From contig JADJHN010000001.1 of the NCBI GenBank assembly GCA_016707485.1, positions 806,001-870,000 on the forward strand: 64,000 nucleotides of DNA, in the 5' to 3' direction. This document shows positions 1 through 8,422 of the stretch, piece by piece. The translations under genes and the position numbers were made by a program. Origin of the DNA: Lysobacterales bacterium. GTDB lineage: Bacteria > Pseudomonadota > Gammaproteobacteria > Xanthomonadales > Rhodanobacteraceae. Every line of letters begins with the position of its first letter. The stretch's first letter is position 1. The notes beneath the pieces are model-generated. The model ran no database searches and was not told where the DNA came from. It was given only the letters and a program-made list of their open reading frames with translations.

Positions 1-2
1 GC

Positions 3-176
3 GATGTCGTCGTCGTGCAGGAAGGCAAATCCGAGTTCCGTGGCCAGCGCATGACCTACAACACCGAAACAGGTGCCATGGAGGGCGGCAGCCAGGCCCC
101 GGGCAGTGAAGTGCACATGACCTTCAAACCCAAGCCCAGGGCTGCCAGCAAGCCGGCCACGGACAGCAATCGCTGA
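3..176 (+). CDS. lptA: LptA, C-terminal fragment (LPS transport periplasmic protein)
   Basis: The window opens inside this gene; only the last 57 codons are present. The readable piece carries VVVQEGKSEFRGQRMTYNTE, which fits the last beta-jellyroll strands of LptA, the periplasmic bridge that carries lipopolysaccharide from the LptBFGC inner-membrane complex to LptD. A basic, alanine-rich tail (KPKPRAASKPATDSNR) ends the protein. The stop TGA shares one base with the start ATG of lptB (TGATG), so the two genes are translationally coupled, the usual lptA-lptB order. The call rests mostly on this neighbour because so little sequence is visible. Confidence 0.8.
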   Translation, partial: DVVVVQEGKSEFRGQRMTYNTETGAMEGGSQAPGSEVHMTFKPKPRAASKPATDSNR

Positions 177-895
177 TGCTGCATGCGGCAAACCTGCGCA
201 AGGCCTATGGCGGCCGCAGCGTCGTGCGCGATTTCGGTTTTTCGCTGCGCCAGGGCGAAGTCGTTGGCCTGCTCGGCCCCAACGGTGCCGGCAAGACCAC
301 CTGTTTCTACATGGTGGTCGGCCTGGTCGCCGCCGATTCCGGCAGCATCCGCCTTGATGACCGCACCATCACCAGCATGCCGATGCACGAGCGTGCCGCA
401 TTGGGCGTTGGCTATCTGCCGCAGGAGCCCTCGATCTTCCGTCGCCTCAGCGTCGCCGACAATGTCATGGCCATCCTCGAGTTGCGCAAGGATCTCGATG
501 CCAAGGGCCGCGAAGGCGAGCTGGAGCACCTGCTCGATGACCTGCAGATCAGCCATATCGCGCGCAGCAAGGGGGCGAGCCTTTCCGGCGGCGAGCGCCG
601 TCGCGTCGAGATCACCCGCGCGCTGGCCGCCAGGCCGCGCTTCCTGCTGCTCGACGAACCCTTTGCCGGCATCGACCCGATTTCGGTTGTCGACATCCAG
701 CGCATCGTGCGGCACCTGAAGGCGCGCAACATCGGCATCCTGATCACCGACCACAATGTGCGCGAGACGCTGGGCATCTGTGATCGGGCCTACATCATGA
801 ATGAAGGTGCCGTCCTCACCCAGGGCACGCCGGCCGAAGTGCTGGCCAACGAGAAGGTGCGCGAGGTCTATCTCGGCACCGAGTTCCGCATGTAG
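176..895 (+). CDS. lptB: LptB, ATPase of the LPS export ABC transporter
   Basis: Cytoplasmic ATPase of the LptB2FG complex, which extracts lipopolysaccharide from the inner membrane. The 239-residue protein has the family length. Visible motifs are the Walker A GPNGAGKTT (residues 34-42), the Q-loop PQEPSIF, the signature LSGGERRR, Walker B FLLLDEPFAGIDP and the switch histidine in LITDHNVRE. The start ATG overlaps the lptA stop by one base. rpoN lies 406 bp downstream on the same strand, the conserved lptAB-rpoN order of gammaproteobacteria. Nothing unusual is seen in the protein. Confidence 0.97.
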   Translation: MLHAANLRKAYGGRSVVRDFGFSLRQGEVVGLLGPNGAGKTTCFYMVVGLVAADSGSIRLDDRTITSMPMHERAALGVGYLPQEPSIFRRLSVADNVMAILELRKDLDAKGREGELEHLLDDLQISHIARSKGASLSGGERRRVEITRALAARPRFLLLDEPFAGIDPISVVDIQRIVRHLKARNIGILITDHNVRETLGICDRAYIMNEGAVLTQGTPAEVLANEKVREVYLGTEFRM

Positions 896-1025
896 CCGGG
901 ATTGGGGCGCATTCAAGTCGCGGCAGCCGGCAAACAAGCCGTTGCGGCTGCAATGTCCGGGCGGAGCAATGCCCACATGGCCCTTCGGCCAGTTCCAACG
1001 GCCCGACAATTCGACCAGAACGATG

Positions 1026-1041
1026 CCGCCTCGCGAGGCGG
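1026..1041 (+). terminator. Possible terminator after lptB
   Basis: Perfect palindrome CCGCCTCG/CGAGGCGG followed by GTTTGCTC reading on the plus strand. The stem is GC-rich, but only three consecutive T follow, so termination activity is uncertain. It could equally be a repeat or a protein site. Confidence 0.3.
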
Positions 1042-1255
1042 TTTGCTCAAGGTGATCGGCACCACTTGCAGGATTCAGTCACCCGCCAGGTGACAGCATG
1101 TTTGCCGGCGGCGATGAAATTGCCTGTGCAAATACAGCCCTGAAGCATGGCGGGTTTCAATGCGCACTTGCGCCGCTGGCTGCATAAACCCGCAGGCAAC
1201 CGCGAGAGAGTGGACCGTGCGCTGGCGAGCGTCAAGATCTGCCGATGGCACACAA

Positions 1256-1272
1256 TTGGCGCTAAGCTTGCA
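1256..1272 (+). promoter_or_regulatory. Candidate sigma-54 (-24/-12) promoter of rpoN
   Basis: The sequence TTGGCGCTAAGCTTGCA matches the RpoN consensus YTGGCACGNNNNTTGCW at all but two positions. The invariant GG and GC are separated by exactly ten bases, as required. The expected start of transcription, about 12 nt past the GC, would fall near 1283, some 19 nt before the rpoN ATG at 1302. This would make rpoN responsive to its own product. An enhancer-binding-protein site is not identified. Confidence 0.55.
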
Positions 1273-1301
1273 TAAGGCCGTCAGACGACAATAATCCGGG
1301 C

Positions 1302-2750
1302 ATGAAACCCGCTCTACAACTCCGAGTCCAGGCTCAGCTTGCGCTGACACCGCAACTCCAGCAGGCAATCAAGCTGCTGCAATTGTCGAGCATTGAACTC
1401 GAAGCGGAACTCAATCTCGCCCTCGAGTCCAATCCCCTGCTCGACATCGACGAAAGCGAGCCGGAAGAGGAAGTCGAAGAGTTCGTTCCGGCCGAGCACA
1501 CGCCCAGCGCCGCGGTCGAAGCCGGCGACAGCAATTCGGCCGAACCGGTCGACAGCACGCCGGATTTCGACGACGTCCCGCTTGATCTCGGCGCTGATTC
1601 GCATGACTACCGCGCCGGCACCGCTGCCAGCGACGAGGAAGGCATGGAGGCACAGGATGCCGAGGCCGAGGATCTGCGCGACCATCTGCTCTGGCAGCTC
1701 AACCTGACCCCGCTGTCGGCCCCCGACCGCGGCATTGCCACGGCAATCATCGAAGCCGTCAATGATGATGGCTATCTCGAGGAAACCAACGCGGTGCTCG
1801 CGCAGAGCCTGGCTGGCCTGTTCGCAGTCAGCGAGGATCAGGTGGAAGGCGTGCGCCATCGCATCCAGCGCTTCGATCCGGTCGGCGTTGCCTCGCGCAC
1901 GCTCGGCGAATGCCTCGACGTCCAGCTCGAAGGCCTCGATGCGGAAACGCCGGGGCTGGCCAAGGCGCGGCAACTGGTCGCGGATTGCCTTGACCTGCTC
2001 GCCCGCAACGATCGCACGCGCCTGTGCCAGCGCCTGCGCGTGAGCGACGGCGAACTCGACACCATCATCGACCTCGTCCGTTCGCTGAATCCGAAACCCG
2101 GTGCCGGTTATTCGAACGCAGCACCTGAATATGTCGCTCCCGATGCCTACGCGCACAAGGTCAACGGCCGCTGGCAGGTATCGCTGTCGCCGCATTGCCA
2201 GCCGCGACTGGCGATCAACGAACACTACGCAAGCCTGATCGCCAAGGTGCGCCGTGATGATGCCAACTACCTGCGCGGACAATTGCAGGAGGCACGCTGG
2301 CTGATCAAGAGCCTGAAGACGCGTGCCGAGACCGTGCTCAAGGTCGCCCAGGCCATCGTCCAGGCACAGGCCAGCTTCCTCGATTTCGGTGCCGAGGCGA
2401 TGCGCCCGCTGGTATTGCGCGATGTCGCCGACGAAATCGAGATGCACGAGTCTACGGTTTCCCGGGTGACCACGCGCAAATACCTGCATACGCCGCGCGG
2501 CACCTTCGAATTCAAGTACTTCTTTTCCAGCGGCGTGGCCACGATCGACGGCGGCGCCGCCTCCGCCACCGCGATCCAGGCCATGATCCGCAAATTGATC
2601 GACGAGGAAAAAGCCGCCCGGCCGTTGTCCGACCAGGCGCTTGCGCTGGAACTCAACCGTCGCGGCATCAGCGTGGCACGACGCACGGTTGCGAAATACC
2701 GGGAGGCCCTCAATATCTCTTCATCGAACGAACGCTGCCGTCTCGACTGA
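1302..2750 (+). CDS. rpoN: RNA polymerase sigma-54 factor RpoN
   Basis: Alternative sigma factor that recognises -24/-12 promoters and needs AAA+ activators. The 482-residue protein has all three regions: the glutamine/leucine-rich region I at the N-terminus (TPQLQQAIKLLQLS), an acidic low-complexity region II (roughly 45-125), the core-binding region, a helix-turn-helix around MHESTVSRVTTRKY, and the RpoN box ARRTVAKYRE at 459-468. Start at ATG 1302 fits the conserved N-terminus; no strong Shine-Dalgarno is seen, consistent with a short leader. hpf follows after 140 bp, then the PTS-Ntr genes, the standard neighbourhood. Confidence 0.98.
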   Translation: MKPALQLRVQAQLALTPQLQQAIKLLQLSSIELEAELNLALESNPLLDIDESEPEEEVEEFVPAEHTPSAAVEAGDSNSAEPVDSTPDFDDVPLDLGADSHDYRAGTAASDEEGMEAQDAEAEDLRDHLLWQLNLTPLSAPDRGIATAIIEAVNDDGYLEETNAVLAQSLAGLFAVSEDQVEGVRHRIQRFDPVGVASRTLGECLDVQLEGLDAETPGLAKARQLVADCLDLLARNDRTRLCQRLRVSDGELDTIIDLVRSLNPKPGAGYSNAAPEYVAPDAYAHKVNGRWQVSLSPHCQPRLAINEHYASLIAKVRRDDANYLRGQLQEARWLIKSLKTRAETVLKVAQAIVQAQASFLDFGAEAMRPLVLRDVADEIEMHESTVSRVTTRKYLHTPRGTFEFKYFFSSGVATIDGGAASATAIQAMIRKLIDEEKAARPLSDQALALELNRRGISVARRTVAKYREALNISSSNERCRLD

Positions 2751-2890
2751 ATCGCTGCAGGAAGGAAACGCGGAACACCACGCTGCAATGGTTGTCGAAA
2801 GAACGAGTGACAGTGAAGAACGCGGATCACCGCACTGGTCGGTGGTTCCATCCGGGTCGGATGTCCGGCCCACCCTAGAAGGAGGTTGCC

Positions 2891-3211
2891 ATGCAGATCA
2901 CGATCAAAGGCCATCAGATCGACATCACGCCCGCACTGCGCGCGCACACGGAATCAAAGATGGAGCGTCTGACCCGGCATTTTGACCACCTTCACGAATT
3001 GTCCATCGTCCTCGGCGTGGAAAAACTCCTGCACAAGGCGGAAGCGACGATCCACCTGTCCGGCAAGGATCTGCATGCCGACGCAGTCGCCGCCGACATG
3101 TATTCGGCGATCGATGCACTCGCCGACAAGCTCACTGTCCAGGTACGCAAGCACAAGGAAAAAGTGACCGATCATCATCCCAAGGAGGTCCTCGCTTCGC
3201 GTTACGAGTAA
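2891..3211 (+). CDS. hpf: Ribosome hibernation promoting factor, short form (HPF/YhbH)
   Basis: A 106-residue protein of the HPF/RaiA family. It binds the 30S subunit in the tRNA/mRNA channel and promotes ribosome dimerisation in stationary phase. It begins MQITIKGHQIDITPALRAHTESKMERL and keeps the beta-alpha-beta-beta-beta-alpha pattern with a basic second helix (VRKHKEKVTDHH). It lacks the C-terminal dimerisation domain of long HPF. A very strong ribosome binding site (AGAAGGAGG) stands 6 nt before the ATG. Its place between rpoN and ptsN is conserved in gammaproteobacteria. Confidence 0.95.
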   Translation: MQITIKGHQIDITPALRAHTESKMERLTRHFDHLHELSIVLGVEKLLHKAEATIHLSGKDLHADAVAADMYSAIDALADKLTVQVRKHKEKVTDHHPKEVLASRYE

Positions 3212-3228
3212 CAGCGGCATCAGGCCGC

Positions 3229-3261
3229 CTGTCCGATCCCTCACATCCACGGATCGGACAG
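3229..3261 (+). other. Perfect 11-bp hairpin between hpf and ptsN
   Basis: CTGTCCGATCC (3229-3239) and GGATCGGACAG (3251-3261) form a perfect 11-bp stem around an 11-nt loop. It sits 18 nt after the hpf stop and 68 nt before the ptsN start. No T-run follows, so it is not a standard intrinsic terminator. It may stabilise the hpf message 3' end, be a processing site, or be a protein-binding palindrome. Confidence 0.6.
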
Positions 3262-3328
3262 TGACACAAGGCCTGCGCCCAAGGCACGGCGATGCGATAC
3301 TGTCGGTTCAATCCAGTCGAGCCTCGCC

Positions 3329-3808
3329 GTGCCGATACTTGATCTCCTTTCCCCGCAACACGTGCTCGCGAATGTCGCGGCGGCGGACAAGGCGCAACTC
3401 CTCGAACAATTGGCAGCCATGCTGGCGGGCAGTTCCGCCGAACAAAGGCTGATCGGCGAAGCGCTGAACAGCCGCGAAAGACTGGGTTCGACAGGCATCG
3501 GGCGTGGCGTGGCGATTCCGCATGGACGTGTCCCCGGACTCGACCGTGCGCGCGCCGTCCTCCTGCGGTTGTCCTCGCCCCTTGATTTCAACGCGCTGGA
3601 TGGACTGCCGGTCGATCTGGTCGCGGCAATGGCCGTTCCCGAACACAATCCCGAACAACACCTGCAGTTGCTCGCCGAGCTTGCCGAAATGTTTTCCGAT
3701 AGCCGACTGACCACTGCCATGCGCCAGGCCCAGGACAGCGGTGAGCTGCAAGCGGAGCTGGCAGAATTCAGCCGCAACAGACCGAAGAGCCCGCCATGGA
3801 CCGACTGA
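3329..3808 (+). CDS. ptsN: PTS IIA-like nitrogen-regulatory protein PtsN (EIIA-Ntr)
   Basis: Terminal phosphoacceptor of the nitrogen PTS; it adjusts potassium transport and other targets by protein contacts. The 159-residue protein has the fructose/mannitol EIIA fold, with the phosphorylatable histidine at 65 in GRGVAIPHGRV. Translation starts at GTG 3329 (MPILDLLSPQHV), matching the family start. The last 13 bases overlap the start of hprK, indicating one transcript. Its phosphate donor EI/HPr system is encoded 2-4 kb downstream. Confidence 0.95.
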   Translation: MPILDLLSPQHVLANVAAADKAQLLEQLAAMLAGSSAEQRLIGEALNSRERLGSTGIGRGVAIPHGRVPGLDRARAVLLRLSSPLDFNALDGLPVDLVAAMAVPEHNPEQHLQLLAELAEMFSDSRLTTAMRQAQDSGELQAELAEFSRNRPKSPPWTD

Positions 3809-4746
3809 CCTCACGGCAACTCTATGACGCCGTCGGCGAGCGCATGCAATTGCGCTGGGTCGCCGGCCTGCGTGGCGAGGGCCGCGCCATCGAACCCGGC
3901 GACAAGACCTCGCGCCGGCCCTCGCAGATCGGCTATCTCAACATCATTTATCCAAACAAGGTGCAGATCATCGGCACCGAGGAACTTGCCTACCTCGACA
4001 GCCTCGATTCACGCCAGCGCTGGGAAACGATCGAGAAGATCATGGCCTACCGCTCAATCGCCCTGCTGGTGACCAAGGACCAGGCAATCCCGGGCGATCT
4101 GCGCGATGCCGCGGAGGAATCGAACACGCCGCTGTGGGCCAGCCCCAAGCGCGGCCACGAGTTGCTGACCTATCTGCAATACCATCTCGCCCGCGGCCTC
4201 GCCCGGCAAATCACCCTGCATGGCGTGCTCATGGAGGTCAATTCGATCGGCGTATTGATCACCGGCGAGAGCGGCACCGGAAAAAGCGAGCTGGCCCTCG
4301 AGTTGATCACGCGCGGCCATCGCCTGGTAGCCGACGATGCGCCCGAATTCACCCTGATCGCGCCGGACGTCATTGACGGCACCTGTCCCGAGATGCTGCG
4401 CGACCTGCTGGAAGTGCGCGGACTGGGCGTGCTCAATGTGCGCGAGATGTTCGGTCACACGGCGGTCAAGCCGTCGAAATACCTGCGCCTTATCGTGCAC
4501 CTGCAACCTATGAGCCAAACCGGTGCCGATGATGCGATGAAGCGCCTGTATGGCGATGTCGGCTATCGCGACGTGCTCGACGTGGCCATCCCGCAAATTG
4601 TCATTCCAGTGGCCTCGGGGCGCAACATCGCGGTGCTTGCCGAAGCCGCCGTGCGCAGCCACATGCTGAAATCCAAGGGCCTCGATCCGGCGCAAACCTT
4701 CGTCGATCGCCAGGCTCATCAATTGCGGCGCCTGCCGCCATGGTGA
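3796..4746 (+). CDS. hprK: HPr kinase/phosphorylase HprK
   Basis: Bifunctional enzyme that phosphorylates and dephosphorylates HPr on Ser46. The 316-residue protein has the family N-terminal domain and a C-terminal catalytic domain with the P-loop GESGTGKS (157-164), His142 just before it, and the family signature EVRGLGVLNVREMFG. The HPr encoded 1.3 kb downstream has a serine at 46 in KSIMGVMM, so kinase and substrate match. ptsN overlaps its start by 13 bp and rapZ follows after 4 bp. Confidence 0.96.
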   Translation: MDRLTSRQLYDAVGERMQLRWVAGLRGEGRAIEPGDKTSRRPSQIGYLNIIYPNKVQIIGTEELAYLDSLDSRQRWETIEKIMAYRSIALLVTKDQAIPGDLRDAAEESNTPLWASPKRGHELLTYLQYHLARGLARQITLHGVLMEVNSIGVLITGESGTGKSELALELITRGHRLVADDAPEFTLIAPDVIDGTCPEMLRDLLEVRGLGVLNVREMFGHTAVKPSKYLRLIVHLQPMSQTGADDAMKRLYGDVGYRDVLDVAIPQIVIPVASGRNIAVLAEAAVRSHMLKSKGLDPAQTFVDRQAHQLRRLPPW

Positions 4747-4750
4747 CTGC

Positions 4751-5635
4751 ATGAATGCCGTCGATGTCGCCAATCCACCGAGCCCTCTGGTCGTCGTCAG
4801 CGGACTTTCCGGCTCCGGCAAGTCCGTGGCCCTGCGCACGCTGGAGGATCTCGATTATTACTGTGTCGACAACCTGCCCAGTGCCCTGCTGCCGGCGTTT
4901 GTCCGCGCCGTGGCGCACGACAGCGAAGGCCGCCATCCACGCCTCGCCGTGGGCGTCGACGTGCGCAACCGTGCCGACGATCTGAACCGCCTGCCCGAGG
5001 TGCTTTCGGAACTGGCCGAGATCGGCATCGACTACGAACTGGTCTTCCTCGATACGCGCGATGACATTCTCATCAAGCGCTACTCCGAGACCCGGCGCCG
5101 GCATCCCCTGTCGCTCGGCGGCCTCGGCCTCGCCGATGCGATCGCGCTGGAACGCAAATTGATGCGCCAGATCGCCACCATCGCCGATCGCGTGATCGAT
5201 ACCAGCGAACTCAATGTGCACCAGTTGCGCCGCCTGGTGATCGCCGAGCTCGGCATGAGCAGCGGCTCGTTGACCTTGCTGTTTGAATCCTTCGCCTTCA
5301 AGAAGGGCGTGCCGCCGGTCGCCGATTTCGTTTTCGATGCGCGCTGCCTGCCCAATCCGCACTGGAATGCCGCGTTGCGCCCGCTCAGCGGCCGCGATGC
5401 GCCGGTGCGCGAGTGGCTGGAGCAGCAGGCCGATGTCGTCCTCTTCCTCGACAACCTGCGCAGTTTCTTCGAAACCTGGCTGATCCGCTTCCAGAACGAA
5501 GGCCGCAGCTACGTGACCATCTGCATTGGCTGTACCGGCGGCCGTCATCGATCGGTTTTCCTGGTCGAACGCCTGGCCGAGCATTTTCGCCAGAACTATC
5601 AACAAGTGCTGAGTTATCATCGTGAACTCGAATGA
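4751..5635 (+). CDS. rapZ: RNase adapter protein RapZ (YvcJ family)
   Basis: Nucleotide-binding protein. In enterobacteria it delivers the GlmZ small RNA to RNase E to control glucosamine-6-phosphate synthase; its exact role in this lineage is not established. The 294-residue protein has the P-loop GLSGSGKS (18-25), the following LEDLDYYCVDNLP block, and the C-terminal IGCTGGRHRSVFLVE segment (from about 259). It starts 4 bp after hprK. No glmS or GlmY/GlmZ gene is visible in the window. Confidence 0.95.
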   Translation: MNAVDVANPPSPLVVVSGLSGSGKSVALRTLEDLDYYCVDNLPSALLPAFVRAVAHDSEGRHPRLAVGVDVRNRADDLNRLPEVLSELAEIGIDYELVFLDTRDDILIKRYSETRRRHPLSLGGLGLADAIALERKLMRQIATIADRVIDTSELNVHQLRRLVIAELGMSSGSLTLLFESFAFKKGVPPVADFVFDARCLPNPHWNAALRPLSGRDAPVREWLEQQADVVLFLDNLRSFFETWLIRFQNEGRSYVTICIGCTGGRHRSVFLVERLAEHFRQNYQQVLSYHRELE

Positions 5636-5707
5636 TCGATTGCGACCAGGTCCGCCCACGGCATGCCTGCAGCATCTGGAATATCCGCGCGCATCGGCAT
5701 CATCGCC

Positions 5708-6100
5708 ATGAGCGTCGGCGTCCTCCTGATGACCCATGAGGCGATGGGTGCCGCGCTGGTCGGCGCGGCCCGGCATGTGCTTGGCCAGTTGCCCCTGGCC
5801 CTCGACGTGATCGAGGTTGCCGCCAGTGCCGATCCCGATTCAACGCTGAGCCAGGCGGCACGCCACGCGCGCGGACTCGACAGTGGCGAGGGCGTGCTGG
5901 TGCTGACCGACCTCTATGGCGCGACGCCGTGCAACGTGGCTCGGCGCTTGCCGGCACTCGGCCTCAACATGCACTGCGTATCCGGTCTCAATCTGCCCAT
6001 GCTGCTTCGTGTACTCAATTACCCGGAGCAATCCCTCGACGAACTCGCGCAGACCGCGGCAAGCGGCGGCCGCGGAGGAATATTCATCGATCATGCTTGA
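5708..6100 (+). CDS. PTS EIIA component, mannose (EIIA-Man) family
   Basis: A 130-residue single-domain EIIA of the mannose family, with the phosphorylatable histidine at position 10 in MSVGVLLMTHEAMG. ATG 5708 was chosen because it puts this beta strand at the N-terminus as in the family; an upstream ATG at 5663 would add 15 unlikely residues. No EIIB, IIC or IID is nearby, so it is probably a regulatory phosphoacceptor rather than part of a sugar transporter. It overlaps the HPr gene by 8 bp. Confidence 0.9.
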   Translation: MSVGVLLMTHEAMGAALVGAARHVLGQLPLALDVIEVAASADPDSTLSQAARHARGLDSGEGVLVLTDLYGATPCNVARRLPALGLNMHCVSGLNLPMLLRVLNYPEQSLDELAQTAASGGRGGIFIDHA

Positions 6101-6362
6101 ACGCGAAATCACCATCTGCAACAAACTCGGCCTGCATGCGCGGGCTTCGGCCAAGCTCGTGCAGACCCTGCACGGCTTCCAGTCGAGCATTTTCATGGTC
6201 TACCGTGGCAAGGAGGTCAACGCGAAGAGCATCATGGGCGTGATGATGCTGGCCGCCGGCCTTGGCGCGGTGCTGACCTTGCGTGCCGATGGCCCGGACG
6301 AGGAATCGGCGATGAATGCCCTGGTCGATCTGTTCGAGCGCAAATTCGACGAAGGCCAGTAA
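6093..6362 (+). CDS. ptsH: Phosphocarrier protein HPr
   Basis: An 89-residue HPr that passes phosphate from EI to the EIIA proteins. His15 lies in NKLGLHARASAKLV and the HprK target Ser46 in NAKSIMGVMML. ATG 6093 is inside the end of the EIIA gene (8-bp overlap), pointing to coupled translation. EI follows after 71 bp. Both phosphorylation sites and the linked kinase indicate a regulated relay. Confidence 0.97.
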   Translation: MLEREITICNKLGLHARASAKLVQTLHGFQSSIFMVYRGKEVNAKSIMGVMMLAAGLGAVLTLRADGPDEESAMNALVDLFERKFDEGQ

Positions 6363-6433
6363 TCGCCCGGCAGCAAGGGAAGCCGCGTGATCCCGGGCGT
6401 CATCACAATGCATTTCAGGGAGAATGATTCAGC

Positions 6434-8215
6434 GTGCGATTGATACTCGAAGGCAGCGGAGCATCGCGTGGCATGGCGCTCGGACGCGCTCGCCTCGAAC
6501 AGCCGAGCCGCTTCCTCGTCGACAACACGCCGCTTGCGCAAGCCGATGTCGCCGCAGAGTTGGTGCGCATCGACAATGCCCTGGCGCTGGCGCGCGCCGA
6601 ACTGAAGGGCCTGCGCGACAAGCTCAGCGGCCCGCTCGCCCGCGAAGTCGCCGAGTTCATCGATGCACACGGCTTGATTCTCGCTGATCCCGAATTCGTC
6701 AATGGCCTGCACAACCTGATCAAGGATGGCCGCTTCCGCGCCAGTGCGGCGCTGAAGATGCAGCGCGACAGCCTGGTTGCCGTGTTCGAGGCCATGGATG
6801 ATCCCTACCTGCGCAGCCGGCGCGAGGACATCGAGCATGTCATCGGCCGCGTGCAAGGCGCCTTGAGCCGCGAATCCAGCGTCGAGGAACGCAAGCTCGC
6901 CTCACGCGTCGGCGAGATCCTGGTTAGCGACACGGTGGCCCCGGCCGAACTCGTGCCGCTTGCCGAACATGGCGTGCTCGGCTTCATTCTCACCGGCGGC
7001 AGCACGCTGTCGCACAGCGCCATCCTGGCGCGGTCGCTGCGCTTGCCGATGGTGGTCGGCTCGCATCAGGCACTGGCGCACCTGCGTGATGGCGATCTCG
7101 TGTTGATCGATGGCGACAGTGGCAATGTCATCGCCCACCCCACCGCCCAGGATCTGGCCAGCTACCGGCAGTGGCAGCGCGATGTCGCGCAGCAGGACAA
7201 GCGCCGCGCGCGTCTGCGCGATGCTGAAACACGCACTCTCGACGGCATCGAGATCCACCTGCATGCGAATGCGGAAATGGCCGCCGACGTCGCCCGCGCA
7301 CGATCCTTCGGTGCCGCCGGCATCGGTTTGTTCCGCACCGAATTTCTCTTTCTGCAACGCCGTGACGCGCCCGGCGAGGAGGAGCAGTTCCTTGCCTATC
7401 GCGACCTCGTCCTCGGCATGGGTGGCCTGCCGGTGACCATCCGCACCCTTGACCTGGGCGCCGACAAGGCCGACAGCGCTGGTCTGGTCCTCGAGGACGA
7501 GCCGAATCCGGCACTGGGCGTGCGCGGCGTGCGCCTGTCTCTGCGCAATCCGCAACTCATGCGCACGCAGTTGCGGGCGATCCTGCGCACCACCGGTTAC
7601 GGACCGGTGCGTATCCTCGTGCCCATGGTCAGCGCAGTCGAGGAAGTCATCACCATCCGACGCATGGTCGATGAGTGCGCAACGCAACTGCGCAAGGAAG
7701 GCCAGCAGATCGCCGAGCATTTCGAACTCGGTGCAATGATCGAAGTGCCCGCCGCGGCGATCGCCCTGACCAGCATGATCCGGCAACTGGATTTCGTCGC
7801 CATCGGCACCAATGACCTGGTTCAGTACACGCTTGCCGTCGATCGCAACAACAACGAACTCGGCGAGCTGTACGACCCGCTGCATCCCGCCGTGCTGCGC
7901 CTGATCGCGCATACCATCGCGGTCTGCCGCCGCAATCGGCGGCCGGTGACGCTGTGCGGGGAAATCGCCGGTGATGTGTATTTCACGGCAATGCTCATTG
8001 GCCTCGGTCTGACCGAATTCAGCATGCACCCAGGCCTGATCCTTGAAGTTCGCGAAGTCGTCAACGCCCTTCACGCCGGCGAACTGCGCAAGATCGCCCC
8101 GCGGCTGTTGCGCGCCACCGACCGGGCCGGCATCGACGCCGTCATGCATCGGATGCGTGCGCGCATGTCTGCAATCGTGGAAAATGCCGTCGCTGCTCCG
8201 CCAATCGACTGTTGA
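6434..8215 (+). CDS. ptsI: PTS enzyme I (phosphoenolpyruvate-protein phosphotransferase)
   Basis: Cytoplasmic enzyme that takes phosphate from PEP and gives it to HPr. The 593-residue protein has the HPr-binding N-domain, the active-site His194 in GGSTLSHSAILAR, the PEP-binding TIM barrel (GLFRTEFLF, GTNDLVQYTLAVDRNN) and the catalytic Cys508 in VTLCGEIAGD. There is no N-terminal GAF domain, so it is a classical EI rather than PtsP. GTG 6434 was chosen as start (MRLILEGSGASRG). It closes the PTS cluster; 207 bp without features follow. Confidence 0.96.
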   Translation: MRLILEGSGASRGMALGRARLEQPSRFLVDNTPLAQADVAAELVRIDNALALARAELKGLRDKLSGPLAREVAEFIDAHGLILADPEFVNGLHNLIKDGRFRASAALKMQRDSLVAVFEAMDDPYLRSRREDIEHVIGRVQGALSRESSVEERKLASRVGEILVSDTVAPAELVPLAEHGVLGFILTGGSTLSHSAILARSLRLPMVVGSHQALAHLRDGDLVLIDGDSGNVIAHPTAQDLASYRQWQRDVAQQDKRRARLRDAETRTLDGIEIHLHANAEMAADVARARSFGAAGIGLFRTEFLFLQRRDAPGEEEQFLAYRDLVLGMGGLPVTIRTLDLGADKADSAGLVLEDEPNPALGVRGVRLSLRNPQLMRTQLRAILRTTGYGPVRILVPMVSAVEEVITIRRMVDECATQLRKEGQQIAEHFELGAMIEVPAAAIALTSMIRQLDFVAIGTNDLVQYTLAVDRNNNELGELYDPLHPAVLRLIAHTIAVCRRNRRPVTLCGEIAGDVYFTAMLIGLGLTEFSMHPGLILEVREVVNALHAGELRKIAPRLLRATDRAGIDAVMHRMRARMSAIVENAVAAPPIDC

Positions 8216-8422
8216 CCGGGCAATCGCCGCAGCCGGCCGTTGCGGGCTTTCATCCGTTGATTGCGGGGCATCGCATGAGCCCTGCAATCGGGTTGCCGCT
8301 CAATCCGCCTTTCGTCGGCGATGTTCCGGAAACCACCGGGTGAGTTGCGTGGTCGCGGCAAGCGCATTCGCGCATCTCGGTGATTCGCGGACAATCGCCA
8401 GCAGAACCAGGAATGATCGGCC

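Larger units (their letters stand above)
896..1301 (+). other. Intergenic region lptB-rpoN (406 bp)
   Basis: No credible gene is seen here. The stretch holds an imperfect hairpin (GCAGCC at 923 pairing with GGCTGC ending at 951), a perfect 16-nt palindrome at 1026-1041, a GTCACC/GGTGAC hairpin at 1078-1094, and a sigma-54-like promoter just before rpoN. The amount of secondary structure suggests a transcription boundary between lptAB and rpoN. Confidence 0.6.

Noticed and set aside
1056..1070. TCGGCACCACTTGCA as another sigma-54 promoter
   Set aside because: Only eight bases separate the GG and GC; the required spacing is ten.
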